Source: Lachnoclostridium sp. UBA903
GTDB lineage: Bacteria > Bacillota > Clostridia > Lachnospirales > Lachnospiraceae
Direction of reading: 5' to 3'
NCBI GenBank assembly: GCA_002294045.1
Contig: DBEP01000062.1
Span: forward strand, 1,301-65,300
Length of the DNA: 64,000 nt
Shown here: positions 45,364 through 54,853 of the stretch, piece by piece
How positions within the stretch are numbered: position 1 is the first letter of the stretch
How the letters are laid out: every line of letters begins with the position of its first letter
Made by a program: the position numbers and the translations under genes
The notes under the pieces: model-generated
Seen by the model: the letters and a program-made list of their open reading frames with translations, nothing else
What the model was told of the DNA's origin: nothing
Databases searched by the model: none

Positions 45364-45720
45364 TTACCATCTTCCTGCTTGATGGCCCGATATACTGCCA
45401 TCATTTACATTCACATTATACTTACGTGAACAAAAATCTATTGCAAGTATTTTTCCATTTTGTATTTTAAAATCAACCAGTGGGTCAGGTTGAAGATTAC
45501 CAAGATGTTTTCTAACATCTTCCATCTTCCATACTATCTGACCCCTATCAGAAACTGCATACAACTCGTTGATAAAATCCATAGGGTTATTATTATTTCG
45601 GAACTCCAATAAGACAATTATCAGATTATTTATTTCCTCTGCTTTATAAATCGGATAATTAAAAGTAACATATTTATTATTTACTGTTAGCTCGTTTCCA
45701 TTTATACTATAGCTTATCAT
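45364..45720 (-). CDS. Small protein, probable immunity partner of the large toxin
   Basis: 118 residues, soluble, no signal peptide: ISYSINGNELTVNNKYVTFN, YPIYKAEEINNLIIVLLEFR, NDGSISGHQAGRW. The family is not recognised. It lies about 110 bases after the large secreted protein with the toxin-like tip, in the same direction, which is the normal place for an immunity gene. ATG 45720 is chosen because GGAGG lies 5 bases upstream. Confidence 0.6.
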   Translation of the reverse strand: MISYSINGNELTVNNKYVTFNYPIYKAEEINNLIIVLLEFRNNNNPMDFINELYAVSDRGQIVWKMEDVRKHLGNLQPDPLVDFKIQNGKILAIDFCSRKYNVNVNDGSISGHQAGRW

Positions 45721-45833
45721 TATTACCTCCATCTGATTTGTGACATTTCAAATACTCTGTAAAAAGTACGCTATCGTGCTATTCGTCAGGTTTAAATGCT
45801 TTTCTTTTAACCTGAATACTGGTAAAAAATCTT

Positions 45834-48800
45834 CTACTGCAGTAACCTTGAATTTACCCACTCGCCTATATACTGTCCCTTCATATCGAACTGAACACCT
45901 CTGCCACTGTATCCAAACAAAGAGTTTGCTTCACCGCATCTAATATTGGCACCTGCGGGTAGTTCCAAATCAACAATATACTTCGGTTCAGTAGGAAGTG
46001 CAAACTTGTTCTGTATTTGCTTAGGTGTAAGTCCAGCAATATCCTCCGCTTTCATAAACCACTGCCCTCTCATTTCTGAGTTAACACCATCATATACTCT
46101 TACAAACTTTGTTGTTTCAGCTAGTTCAAATTCTAATACGGTCTTGCCGGGAGCATAAGGTGGTTCTGTATATCCTTTAACATTACGCCACCAATCATTA
46201 ACTTCATCAGCACTTTTTACAACTATATTATATGCTTTTATATTTTTTAAAAATATCTCTATAGCCCCTGCCTTTGCCTTGCTTAAAAGCTCATTATATA
46301 AATATAAATAATTCAAGCATTGCAGATACTCCTCTTTGCTCAGACCGTAGGGTATTATATATATTCCCTTTTCCACTGCCAGCATATACCGTTCATTTAG
46401 GACCAACAAGTCATCCGCGCTTGAATCGCCGTCCGCCATGTCCTGCTGCAGGAATGTCACGATCCCGTTATTATATCCTGACGCGCCCAGCCAGTAACAG
46501 TATTGGACTCCGTTCACTATTCCGTAGCTGCTTACATAGTAGGCAAGCACCGTCAGGCTGGCCACGGTATATTCCACTGCCGCCACTCCGACGATCAGAA
46601 GGCATAATTGCTGCAATTGGATGGTCAGTTCCTCCAGGACATCATAGATATCTCTCAAGTAATATAATTTTGTGGAGAACATCCAGTCGTATTCCGATAT
46701 TACCTTCCCTTTGAAAAAGCCTCCCTCCTCGTAGCTTTGCACCTCTTTCCAGTATTTCGGGTTGTCGCCGGAGCTTCCGTCATGCTGGTAATACCTGCTT
46801 TCCCTCAGGAACAGTATTTTAAATATGCGTTCCCTTGTGATATCACTTTTTTCGTTCAGGTACAACTTTGATCCTTCATTATTCATGACCCCGATATAGG
46901 CAAGCTCTGAAATATTGAAGCTCTTTGTCAGATTTATCTCATATCTTAATTGAATATCATACATTTCACTGACGGTCAGCATATTCTGCGGTCTGAAAAA
47001 AACATTACCTGAGGAGCTGGCTGCCCACCATTCCAGATTTTCCAGATAATCGAACGCGTTATAATTGATCTTATGCCACACCCGGTAGGTATTGAAGCCT
47101 ATGCTGTACTCGTCTTCCAGTATGACGCGGACGTCAAAGCTACAGGGTGCAATATCATCGGGATCCTTCAGTCCGTCTCCATCCGTATCCGCCTTCGACG
47201 GATCACTGTGAAAGCTCCATGCCTCATATTCCGCCAGCTTCCAGCCGGACATATCATAATAATACTGCTTCTCTACGCCGTCCAACTCATCCAGGTCCGG
47301 AATCCCGTCTTCATCAGTATCGACTGTCCTGTCCCCCAGCGACGGGTCCTTATCCAGCTGTACGATATTCCCATTCGTCAGCCTCACCCAGCATCCGCTC
47401 CCCGCCGAGTATTTCATGCCGCCGAGCAGACTGCTTAATTCCTGTGCAAAGTTGTCGTATATGAATGCATCCACGCCATTGCTTGCTATTACCCGGGGGT
47501 CGGTGCCTATTTCGGGGGAGATGGAGGAATAGATGATACCGTCCATGAAGGAACCAGCAACTTCTTTTCCGGAGGAAGAGTCCTCTGTTTCCACCGACAG
47601 GGATGTAATGCTGTCTTTCTTATATGAATAATAGGTTTCTTCGTCTGCCGAGGTTAATAATAACTCATGATCGGTGATGCGTATGATATGCCGGCTGGTA
47701 TCGCCGCGGAAATCCATGCTTTGGGCATATTCCAGGGCGTCTCCATATCCCATATGGCTGCCGCCGTCCTTGATCGTATCCAGGGAAGCGACGACCTCCC
47801 GGAATGAGTCCGTATCCAGGTACCAGTCGTCATAGGTTTTCTCAGCTTCCTCCCCGTCGGGCCAAATCGTCTGGTATTCGATCAGCTTCAGCCGGACGTC
47901 GACATGATTCTCCTCCAACTCGTCCAGGAACTGGTTCAGATTGGTCTTGACATTATCCATTACCTCCCACATATTGAAGGTAGTGTTGATGATAAAAACA
48001 ATATCGGCCTTCCCGCTTTCGATGATACTGCCGTGTATTTTATATTGGGCAGACAGCAGATACTCCATAAGGTTTATGACAAAATAAATGCTGTAATGGT
48101 CTACCTCCGCCCATATGGTATCCGTATCCCGATCGTATTCCGTCTCCAGTATCTCTATACTGTTATTATCCAGGTTGTAATAGGCAATCGCCAGTTCCTC
48201 CAGAGCATTATCATCCAGGGCGGAAGCGCCGATGGTAAAGGACAGCCGGCTGCTATCGAATTCCATCCCCTCCTCATGGACAAAATCAAAGGGATGCCCA
48301 ACGATACCGCCGGCCTCCGATACTGCGGTATGATAGCTGATATCCTCCGCATAAAGCCGGCCGCTGTAATCCCCCCTGCCGGTGATTTGTACCTGCGGCT
48401 TTACCAGGGTTTCGCTGATATCAATTTCATTGACTGCTTCCAGGTTGACCTCCTGGATAACGGTTTCCTCGCTGTCGGGGATACCGTCGGAATCAGAGTC
48501 TTCCTTTAACGGGTCCAGGCCGCAGGATACCTCCGTCCCGTCACTCATCCCGTCCCGGTCCGTATCCTTAAAGCGTGGATTTGTATGGTATAAATTGATT
48601 TCACTGTAGTCATCCAGGCCGTCGCCATCCGTATCCGCGGAAAACGGATTGGTATCATAATGATACTCCTCACCCAGCGTCAGCCCGTCCCCGTCGTAAT
48701 CATCCGATAATAATACATTGTCCGTACCCAGGCCCGCAAGCATCAGATTAGGATAAACCGCTTTATATAGGTATTCCCCGTCGATTTCCCCATCCGCCAG

Positions 48801-49589
48801 CCGTACCACCTCCGGATATTTGCCTATGGCTTCCGATGTGCTTCCGACAAATCCTGCGATTGTACTGTTATAATTCAGGTTTACGCTGCTTGAAATAACT
48901 TCAATTTCCCTTGCTATGACAGTCCCGTTGACCTGGACATGTTCGCTGTCGATCGTTACTTTCCCGTTCGGGGCATAAACCAGGCCCGTAATATTTGTAT
49001 TATTGAAATTAAAGCTGATATCTCCCGTCTCCGAATAGATTACCGCATTATTGGCGTTCAGGCTGCCGCCTTCGAGAGATATGCCGCCGGCTGCGCCGGC
49101 AGCCGCGTTCAGATTGATGTTTCCTTCCGCATGAATACTTTCCCCGGAATAGAAAGATTTGCTGATGTTCAGGTTGATTTCCGATAAATCGAGCGCCTCA
49201 TCATAAATATCGCTATTATCAGTAAAGTAAGTATCCTTTATTTTCTGCTTTATTAAAATGATATCCTCAACGTCCGCTTCCGCAATTTTATCTTCAGACA
49301 GTCTTCCTGTAATTGCAGAACCGCTGGCGGCATAGATTTTCCCGTTTACATTTGCATTCTGTGTATCCGCAGCAAAGATACCGTTTGTATGGATAGCCCC
49401 ATTGACGGTAAGATTTTGCGTCTGAATTTTCAGGGATTCCCCGTCGCCTCCCGCGAACATTACATAGGGAAATGGCTCGTTTGTATCTGCTTGCGCCGCC
49501 TCCGCAGTCCGGTTATAGCTTGGAAGGATCGAAGCCAGCAGGGTGATGATTAATACACATGATATGATTCTTTTTGTTTTCTTAAACAT
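45834..49589 (-). CDS. Large secreted polymorphic toxin-like protein (vWA, TSP3 repeats, toxin tip)
   Basis: 1251 residues. The signal peptide covers about 1-33. Residues 40-250 are repetitive beta-strand sequence (VNGAIHTNGIFAADTQNANVNGKIYAASG). Residues 295-375 and 755-815 hold thrombospondin type 3 calcium repeats (DTDGDGLDDYSE, DSDSDGIPDSEE, DTDGDGLKDPDD). Between them (about 525-730) is a von Willebrand A-like domain whose MIDAS is degenerate (NTTFNM for DxTGSM). The last about 110 residues (ETTKFVRVYDG, RGQWFMKAEDIAGLTPKQIQNKFALP, YIVDLELPAGANIRCGEA) look like the tip of a polymorphic toxin; I do not name its activity. ATG 49589 has GGAGG upstream. The next gene is the likely immunity partner. 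Confidence 0.75.
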   Translation of the reverse strand: MFKKTKRIISCVLIITLLASILPSYNRTAEAAQADTNEPFPYVMFAGGDGESLKIQTQNLTVNGAIHTNGIFAADTQNANVNGKIYAASGSAITGRLSEDKIAEADVEDIILIKQKIKDTYFTDNSDIYDEALDLSEINLNISKSFYSGESIHAEGNINLNAAAGAAGGISLEGGSLNANNAVIYSETGDISFNFNNTNITGLVYAPNGKVTIDSEHVQVNGTVIAREIEVISSSVNLNYNSTIAGFVGSTSEAIGKYPEVVRLADGEIDGEYLYKAVYPNLMLAGLGTDNVLLSDDYDGDGLTLGEEYHYDTNPFSADTDGDGLDDYSEINLYHTNPRFKDTDRDGMSDGTEVSCGLDPLKEDSDSDGIPDSEETVIQEVNLEAVNEIDISETLVKPQVQITGRGDYSGRLYAEDISYHTAVSEAGGIVGHPFDFVHEEGMEFDSSRLSFTIGASALDDNALEELAIAYYNLDNNSIEILETEYDRDTDTIWAEVDHYSIYFVINLMEYLLSAQYKIHGSIIESGKADIVFIINTTFNMWEVMDNVKTNLNQFLDELEENHVDVRLKLIEYQTIWPDGEEAEKTYDDWYLDTDSFREVVASLDTIKDGGSHMGYGDALEYAQSMDFRGDTSRHIIRITDHELLLTSADEETYYSYKKDSITSLSVETEDSSSGKEVAGSFMDGIIYSSISPEIGTDPRVIASNGVDAFIYDNFAQELSSLLGGMKYSAGSGCWVRLTNGNIVQLDKDPSLGDRTVDTDEDGIPDLDELDGVEKQYYYDMSGWKLAEYEAWSFHSDPSKADTDGDGLKDPDDIAPCSFDVRVILEDEYSIGFNTYRVWHKINYNAFDYLENLEWWAASSSGNVFFRPQNMLTVSEMYDIQLRYEINLTKSFNISELAYIGVMNNEGSKLYLNEKSDITRERIFKILFLRESRYYQHDGSSGDNPKYWKEVQSYEEGGFFKGKVISEYDWMFSTKLYYLRDIYDVLEELTIQLQQLCLLIVGVAAVEYTVASLTVLAYYVSSYGIVNGVQYCYWLGASGYNNGIVTFLQQDMADGDSSADDLLVLNERYMLAVEKGIYIIPYGLSKEEYLQCLNYLYLYNELLSKAKAGAIEIFLKNIKAYNIVVKSADEVNDWWRNVKGYTEPPYAPGKTVLEFELAETTKFVRVYDGVNSEMRGQWFMKAEDIAGLTPKQIQNKFALPTEPKYIVDLELPAGANIRCGEANSLFGYSGRGVQFDMKGQYIGEWVNSRLLQ

Positions 49590-49781
49590 TTTACCTCCGT
49601 GCATTCTTGAAGAGTGGTCGAATGAATACCAAATTTTACCATGTAATAATATTGCTAATTATGTATGATTTTATCAATCGATACATAAATCCTATACGGT
49701 ATTGTATTATCTTGATTTAACGTTCGGAAAAATCCCTATATCCGACATGAGGGTTTTATTATTTAGGTTCAACCTTTTTGC

Positions 49782-52700
49782 TTATCTGCCGTAAACTTCA
49801 AATTCCCAGAAAGAGTAGCCCCAGGGACCAGTCTTTTCATAAGCCGTAAGTTTTACATAGCGGGCATTTGTAGCTGCAAATGATGTTTCAAAATCCATAA
49901 TAGGATCGCCGCTGCTCTTCGTGTAAACTGTTGTCCAAGGACCGTTTTCACTTGCAGCTGTTTCAATTATGAACTTTGTAGCTGTTGTAGTGCCGGCTTC
50001 CCATAAAATAGCTATCTTATCAACAGAAAATGTGCTTCCAAGATCGATTGTATAGGTAAGTTCATAATTCCCACCATGTTCGGACTCAAAGCGGGTATTG
50101 CTGTCGCCGTCGATACCATAGCCGGCGGCACCGTTGCCCGGTCTGTTTGTCGCCGCAGTTTTTCCCTTTGCAACGTTTGCAGAAGGAGCCTGCACCTCTG
50201 CGCCATAAACTTCAAATTCCCAGAAGGAGTAGCCCCAGGGACCTTCCTTCTCGGTAGCCGTGAGCTTAACATAACGTGCTGTGACTGCATTGAACGTTGT
50301 GCTGAACACCCGTTCAGCCGCGCCGCTGTTCTTGGTGTAAACCTCTGTCCAAGGACCATTTTCGCTTGTAGCAGTTTCAATCTTGAACTTAGTGGCTGCG
50401 GTGGTCATTGCTTCCCAGTTGATTGCGATCTGGCTGACTGAGAAATCAGCACCCAAATCAACTGTATAGGTCAGCTCATAGTTTCCGCCGTGCTCGGATT
50501 CGAAGCGGGTATTCGCGTCGCCGTCAATACCATAGCCGGCAGCACCGTTGCCCGGTCTGTTTGTTGCCGCCGTCTTACCGAGTGCAACGTTTGTCACGTC
50601 TTCCGAAGGGTCCGGATCAGGTGTAGGAATGTCAGGGTCAACCGGGCCGCCTCTGCCTGGTTCCGGTTCAGTGCCGCCGCCTGCCAATGCCGCCGCCTTG
50701 GTCGTATATGGAATCAAAAACCTTTCAACCGTGCCGTTATCAACTACGTGCGCCGGTGCTGCAGGATCCACAACAAGCCAGTATTCGTTAAATTTGTGCC
50801 TGTCACGTGACCATACATATTTTACGTTCTCAGTACCATTATTGAAAATGATTGCGTTTAGGACATTGAGGTCATACTCAAGTGAACTCCATCCGTCTGC
50901 ACTCTTTGTTAAAGATGCGCCGGGGTATGAACCTGCAGGCCATTCCCACCAGTTGGTATCAAGCCCGTACCAGTACGGATTGCTGCCAAGCTGATTGGTG
51001 GGGTCATAGATATTAAGTACAGGACCGCCAGGTGCGGTGCCGCCGCCCCTGAGGGCAGCTTCCCTGCTTTTGTACTGAGTCAGATAGTGGTCTTTGCTGC
51101 CTCCGTCACCATTATACGCCAATGCGTCCTTATCAACTACAAAGTAAAGATCCGTTTTGTTATGCAGACCTTCATCCCATACATATTTAATCTGGGTCGC
51201 AGCATCGAAGCTTCCGTCATTGAGAATAAATGTAGAGATAGTATCGAGATCAGTTTCAAATGTAAACCAGCCATCGTTCTTCTGCAAAGGAATCCCAGGC
51301 CATGGACCGAGCATTTCCAGCCATTGTTCAATCCAGATACCTGAATAAACAAAAGCATTGCTGCCGAACACATTGTCGGGATCATAAATATGAATCTGAG
51401 GCACCGGAGGCGGACTTGCCGGGTCAACCTTAAATCTCGCCTGCAGTGCCATACTTGCCATTGCAGTAAAGATATACGTCTGGTTATCGCTTATTTTTGT
51501 GCTGCCCTCGTACCAGCCGTCAAAGATATAATGTTCATTCGGCGTAGCAGTCAGGGTAACCTGCGAATTGTCGTTATATACGCCGCCGCCCGTGACTGTA
51601 CCTCCCGTTCCTGCTGAAACATTGATAATACAGGATACAGTTCCACCGAGCGAGCCCGGAACAGCGTCGTCAGAAACAGAACGTTTTTGCGGATTGCCCT
51701 TATCTCTGTAAAGTTCGCCGAGCTGGGTCAGCTCACCGGTTGTTCGCTTCGTCAAAGCAGCATGGCTTCCGGCACTCTCACCATACGGATTGCCGTCCGG
51801 ATCGCCGAACGAGAACCATGCATAACGCTCAACATAAGGACAGGTGTCCAGATAGTCAAGGACCTTGTTCATATAGTCGTATACTTGCTGCTTCGTATAG
51901 CCCCAAGGCTGTATGTCATCCTGGTTACTGGGCCAGTTTGCCACAGCAAACTCAGTAATCCAGATTGGTTTGTGGTAACGGTTCCACAAATCCTCGATCA
52001 GTACCTTAAAGCCGGCAATCTGATCTCCTCCGCCTGTATCACCGGGCCAGCCGGGATAGCTATGTACTGTAATAAAATCAACAGGATAGGAACCGTCCGG
52101 CTGCTTAATAAGTTCCATAAAGTCATAGAGCCACTGGCCTGGTTTGTTTTCATACTCCCAAGCCGCAGCAGGTGAACCGGTGCGCTTGCCGGAATCAACG
52201 AAGCTAGGCCACCAGCTGCGGGCAACCGTAGCGGCAGGTGTGTTAGCTTGTCCCGTGTGATCCGGCTCATTACAGCCAAGCACCGTTTTGTAGCCGGCAA
52301 TTTCATCGGGATTGCATTGGCCGCTCCAGAACATAGGGGTAAAATCAAGGTTCTCTACGACTGCTTGATTTGATTTGGTTGCATTCCAGGTGTAATACCA
52401 GCTTAGATTCATGTTCTGCATGTTTGAAAGGTCGTTAAAAAAACCGATACCTTTCTTGCTTACATAGAATGTTCTCGGCTTGGTCAAAATCTTCTGACCG
52501 TTTGTCAGCTCGGCTTCGATCCAAACGGTATGCGTATTTACATCAACAGTATATAACTCATACTCAATCGTGTTGCCGGATGTTGCGTTAACAGCTTCAC
52601 CTGGTTTGTCGTCCAGATACACTATGTATCTTGCCGCATTTTGTACAGCGTTCCATTTGATCCAAATAGGTCCCGCAGGGATTAACTGCTCCTGAGCAGG

Positions 52701-52835
52701 ATATATAATTGCATCGTTCTGCCATTCGGTAACAGACACTGTACCTTCTTCAGCTGCAGAGATGGGCATGGTTGTAATTATATTCAGCAGCATGCACACC
52801 GCAATAGCTAAAGATAGGATTTTCGTTTTCTTCAT
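49782..52835 (-). CDS. Secreted GH128-like glycosidase with repeats, CBM-like and F5/8C modules
   Basis: About 1017 residues. The signal peptide ends ISAAEE. A fibronectin-like segment precedes a TIM barrel (about 125-380) of the GH128/Asl1 type: GFFNDLSNMQNMNLSWYYTW, LGCNEPD (acid Glu), FITVHSYPG and IWITEFAVANW (nucleophile Glu). These point to a beta-1,3-glucanase. Then follow an InlB-like repeat (GTGGTVTGGG...FDGWYEG), two starch-binding-like modules (IHIYDPDN..., LNIYDPTNQ...) and two nearly identical F5/8 type C domains (NVA.GKTAATNRPGNGAAGYGIDGD). ATG 52835 follows AAAGGA. Likely acts on fungal or plant beta-glucan. Confidence 0.8.
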   Translation of the reverse strand: MKKTKILSLAIAVCMLLNIITTMPISAAEEGTVSVTEWQNDAIIYPAQEQLIPAGPIWIKWNAVQNAARYIVYLDDKPGEAVNATSGNTIEYELYTVDVNTHTVWIEAELTNGQKILTKPRTFYVSKKGIGFFNDLSNMQNMNLSWYYTWNATKSNQAVVENLDFTPMFWSGQCNPDEIAGYKTVLGCNEPDHTGQANTPAATVARSWWPSFVDSGKRTGSPAAAWEYENKPGQWLYDFMELIKQPDGSYPVDFITVHSYPGWPGDTGGGDQIAGFKVLIEDLWNRYHKPIWITEFAVANWPSNQDDIQPWGYTKQQVYDYMNKVLDYLDTCPYVERYAWFSFGDPDGNPYGESAGSHAALTKRTTGELTQLGELYRDKGNPQKRSVSDDAVPGSLGGTVSCIINVSAGTGGTVTGGGVYNDNSQVTLTATPNEHYIFDGWYEGSTKISDNQTYIFTAMASMALQARFKVDPASPPPVPQIHIYDPDNVFGSNAFVYSGIWIEQWLEMLGPWPGIPLQKNDGWFTFETDLDTISTFILNDGSFDAATQIKYVWDEGLHNKTDLYFVVDKDALAYNGDGGSKDHYLTQYKSREAALRGGGTAPGGPVLNIYDPTNQLGSNPYWYGLDTNWWEWPAGSYPGASLTKSADGWSSLEYDLNVLNAIIFNNGTENVKYVWSRDRHKFNEYWLVVDPAAPAHVVDNGTVERFLIPYTTKAAALAGGGTEPEPGRGGPVDPDIPTPDPDPSEDVTNVALGKTAATNRPGNGAAGYGIDGDANTRFESEHGGNYELTYTVDLGADFSVSQIAINWEAMTTAATKFKIETATSENGPWTEVYTKNSGAAERVFSTTFNAVTARYVKLTATEKEGPWGYSFWEFEVYGAEVQAPSANVAKGKTAATNRPGNGAAGYGIDGDSNTRFESEHGGNYELTYTIDLGSTFSVDKIAILWEAGTTTATKFIIETAASENGPWTTVYTKSSGDPIMDFETSFAATNARYVKLTAYEKTGPWGYSFWEFEVYGR

Positions 52836-52987
52836 ACACTCATTCCTTTCAATATTTTTTTGCATTAGTATAAATTTGTGCATATTGTATTGTCAAAATT
52901 AGTATATCACAAAAAATTGGAAAAAAATACAATTTTTTCAATTTATAAATACTAATACCGTGCAAAAATATTAAGCATCTGTTTTAT

Positions 52988-53175
52988 CTACTCACCAGTC
53001 TCACAAGTAAATGCTTTGCGTTTTAATATGCTGTCGTAGGATTTTAAAAGGGTATACCAACCGACCAATGTTACAACACCTTTGTAACTAAATTCCCATG
53101 CATTCAGAACTGAAACCTGGAATGCTCCGATAACGAGACATATAAGCCCCGTTAATATAACAAATATCGGCTGCA
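52988..53175 (-). pseudogene. Membrane protein C-terminal relic
   Basis: An open frame with no start reads PLQPIFVILTGLICLVIGAF, QVSVLNAWEFSYKGVVTLVG, WYTLLKSYDSILKRKAF..., then TAG. It has two hydrophobic stretches. Composition suggests a real former gene. The family is not recognised. The rest of the 52836-53351 gap shows nothing more. Confidence 0.35.
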
Positions 53176-53351
53176 GCGGTTATGGCACATATATCGGCAT
53201 ATATGACCATATTTACTCATCCCGATTTTCTTAATGCCGTGCAGATTATAAGGAAGGTATATATAGATTGTTTTATTATGGAATTCTCGGAAAGTGATTC
53301 ACAATTGCACCGCCACCTTATTAAATTGTAATTTGCCAGTGCCTATTGTGC

Positions 53352-54260
53352 TCATTTTGCGCACAACGCATTATTCCAAGCTATAAAGAATTCATCTATT
53401 GAAGCATATCTGGCAGTTCTGTCAATGGAAACAGCTTTCAACACGACATCATAACACGATTTACTTAATTCCCAGTTCCCAAACGTGCAAGGTACGAAAG
53501 CATTTTTCTTGTACCTTAACTTTATGTCGGCATCTGTGAAATTGCCCAAGAAACTAAATATTAACGCTCCAAGCGTATAAACATTTGTTGCTTCATCAAT
53601 CACGGCACCTTTAACATATTCTTCCGGAGCTTTCAATCTCTTAGTCCCCCAGAAATCTTCTCCCAGATCATTAATTGCCGGCTTTTTCTTGAAAAAGTCA
53701 ATATTACATATTGTTGTGATTTCGGTTGAAAAATCGTATATTATGCTTCCGTCATAAAAATCTACAGCGACATAGCTGCTTTTTGAAACAGCCGATAAAA
53801 AAGAAAACATCACTTCTACGGACTTGATTCTTTTTTCAAGTGGCAACCGTCTAAAACGTTTTGCAGGCGGCACTATTTGATGATTTTCACGATATTTCTC
53901 GAAATTCCAATAATCAAACAAGCAATCACCATCTGCCCATTTGAATATAGCTATATAAATGTCACTAAAAGAATAGTGCTTAACAAGTTCGATTAAGTTT
54001 GGATGTTTTATGTCCTCGTATATGGGCATCGCTTCTTTAAGCGAGGCAACGGCTTCTTCTGGTGTCCGGACTGATTCGACTGTCTTTAGTCCTGCAACTT
54101 TAACGAAATATTTTTCTTTTCCGTCATCAACGCCGAAACTAAAATTACCGGAGTCATTTTGCGAAAACACGCAAAAGACTTTACCCAATGAATTGAGCCA
54201 CGAAAAATCGTGTTCTTCTTTTAATAGAAACTCGACATTGCCTAAATTAATACTAACCAT
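53352..54260 (-). CDS. Protein-kinase-fold protein, probably degenerate
   Basis: About 302 residues, cytoplasmic. Kinase landmarks can be traced: KYFVKVAGL (beta-3 Lys), DIKHPNLIELVKHY, AVDFYDGSIIYDF in place of HRDxKxxN, ICNIDFF in place of DFG, and LKAPEEYVKGAVIDEATNVYTLGALIFSFLG as the APE loop and F-helix. Catalytic Asp and Asn are altered, so activity is doubtful. No PASTA or transmembrane region. ATG 54260 has GGAGG 5 bases upstream. A single gene of unknown role. Confidence 0.7.
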   Translation of the reverse strand: MVSINLGNVEFLLKEEHDFSWLNSLGKVFCVFSQNDSGNFSFGVDDGKEKYFVKVAGLKTVESVRTPEEAVASLKEAMPIYEDIKHPNLIELVKHYSFSDIYIAIFKWADGDCLFDYWNFEKYRENHQIVPPAKRFRRLPLEKRIKSVEVMFSFLSAVSKSSYVAVDFYDGSIIYDFSTEITTICNIDFFKKKPAINDLGEDFWGTKRLKAPEEYVKGAVIDEATNVYTLGALIFSFLGNFTDADIKLRYKKNAFVPCTFGNWELSKSCYDVVLKAVSIDRTARYASIDEFFIAWNNALCAK

Positions 54261-54469
54261 AATTTCCTCCATTTTATCGGTGGGCTACAATATGGTCACC
54301 CTCCATATTTTGTTGGATATCATACTCACAAATTCATCTCCCTTATTTTAATACAAGAGTGCCTTGTAGAATTGTAAAATGTGCAAAACATTAATGGTCG
54401 GATATGCGATGATTCCGATTTACCTAATTATATCAAAATTTCAGTCCAAAATATAGTAATGTATATTTA

Positions 54470-54840
54470 TTAGTTCAATATACACTACTATAAGATGAAA
54501 ACTTACTTTGTCTACAAACTGAGCTATGCTTAAAGCCGTGTGCTGTACTCTATATAATATGCCATTCTCGGCGGAACAGCAATTCATGGGAATGCAAAAA
54601 TAGGACTAGGATACTTATCCTGGCCCTATGCGGCTTGTAGTTACTACTTTTATGAAAACCTCTGCGTAATCGCTGACTACACTCCTATGACGGAGGTCCT
54701 GCCTTCGTACAAAGAATCCTTCAAAATTCAAAGATTCTGGCAGTTCTCCAAGATACGAAGTTTATATTCCTGGTTAGAATGTCTAAATCCATTATAAAGA
54801 ATGAATATGGCTTTTCTTAACCATTATTGTAGCTGTCTAA
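54470..54840. other. Structured intergenic sequence, possible ncRNA or repeat
   Basis: No ORF with coding character. On the minus strand, CTGCC..AGAATC pairs with GATTCT..GGCAG (about 54697-54742), and further short complementary pairs lie around 54600-54680 (ACCTCC..., AGGATA/TATCCT). GC content is higher than in neighbouring intergenic DNA. It could be a small RNA, a 3' structured leader remnant or a dispersed intergenic repeat. Confidence 0.35.
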
Positions 54841-54853
54841 TAACCTCTCTCTT

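Noticed and set aside
47073..48509. Long plus-strand ORFs opposite the large toxin-like gene
   Set aside because: They are antisense shadows of a gene with strong domain evidence, with no ribosome sites or family resemblance.
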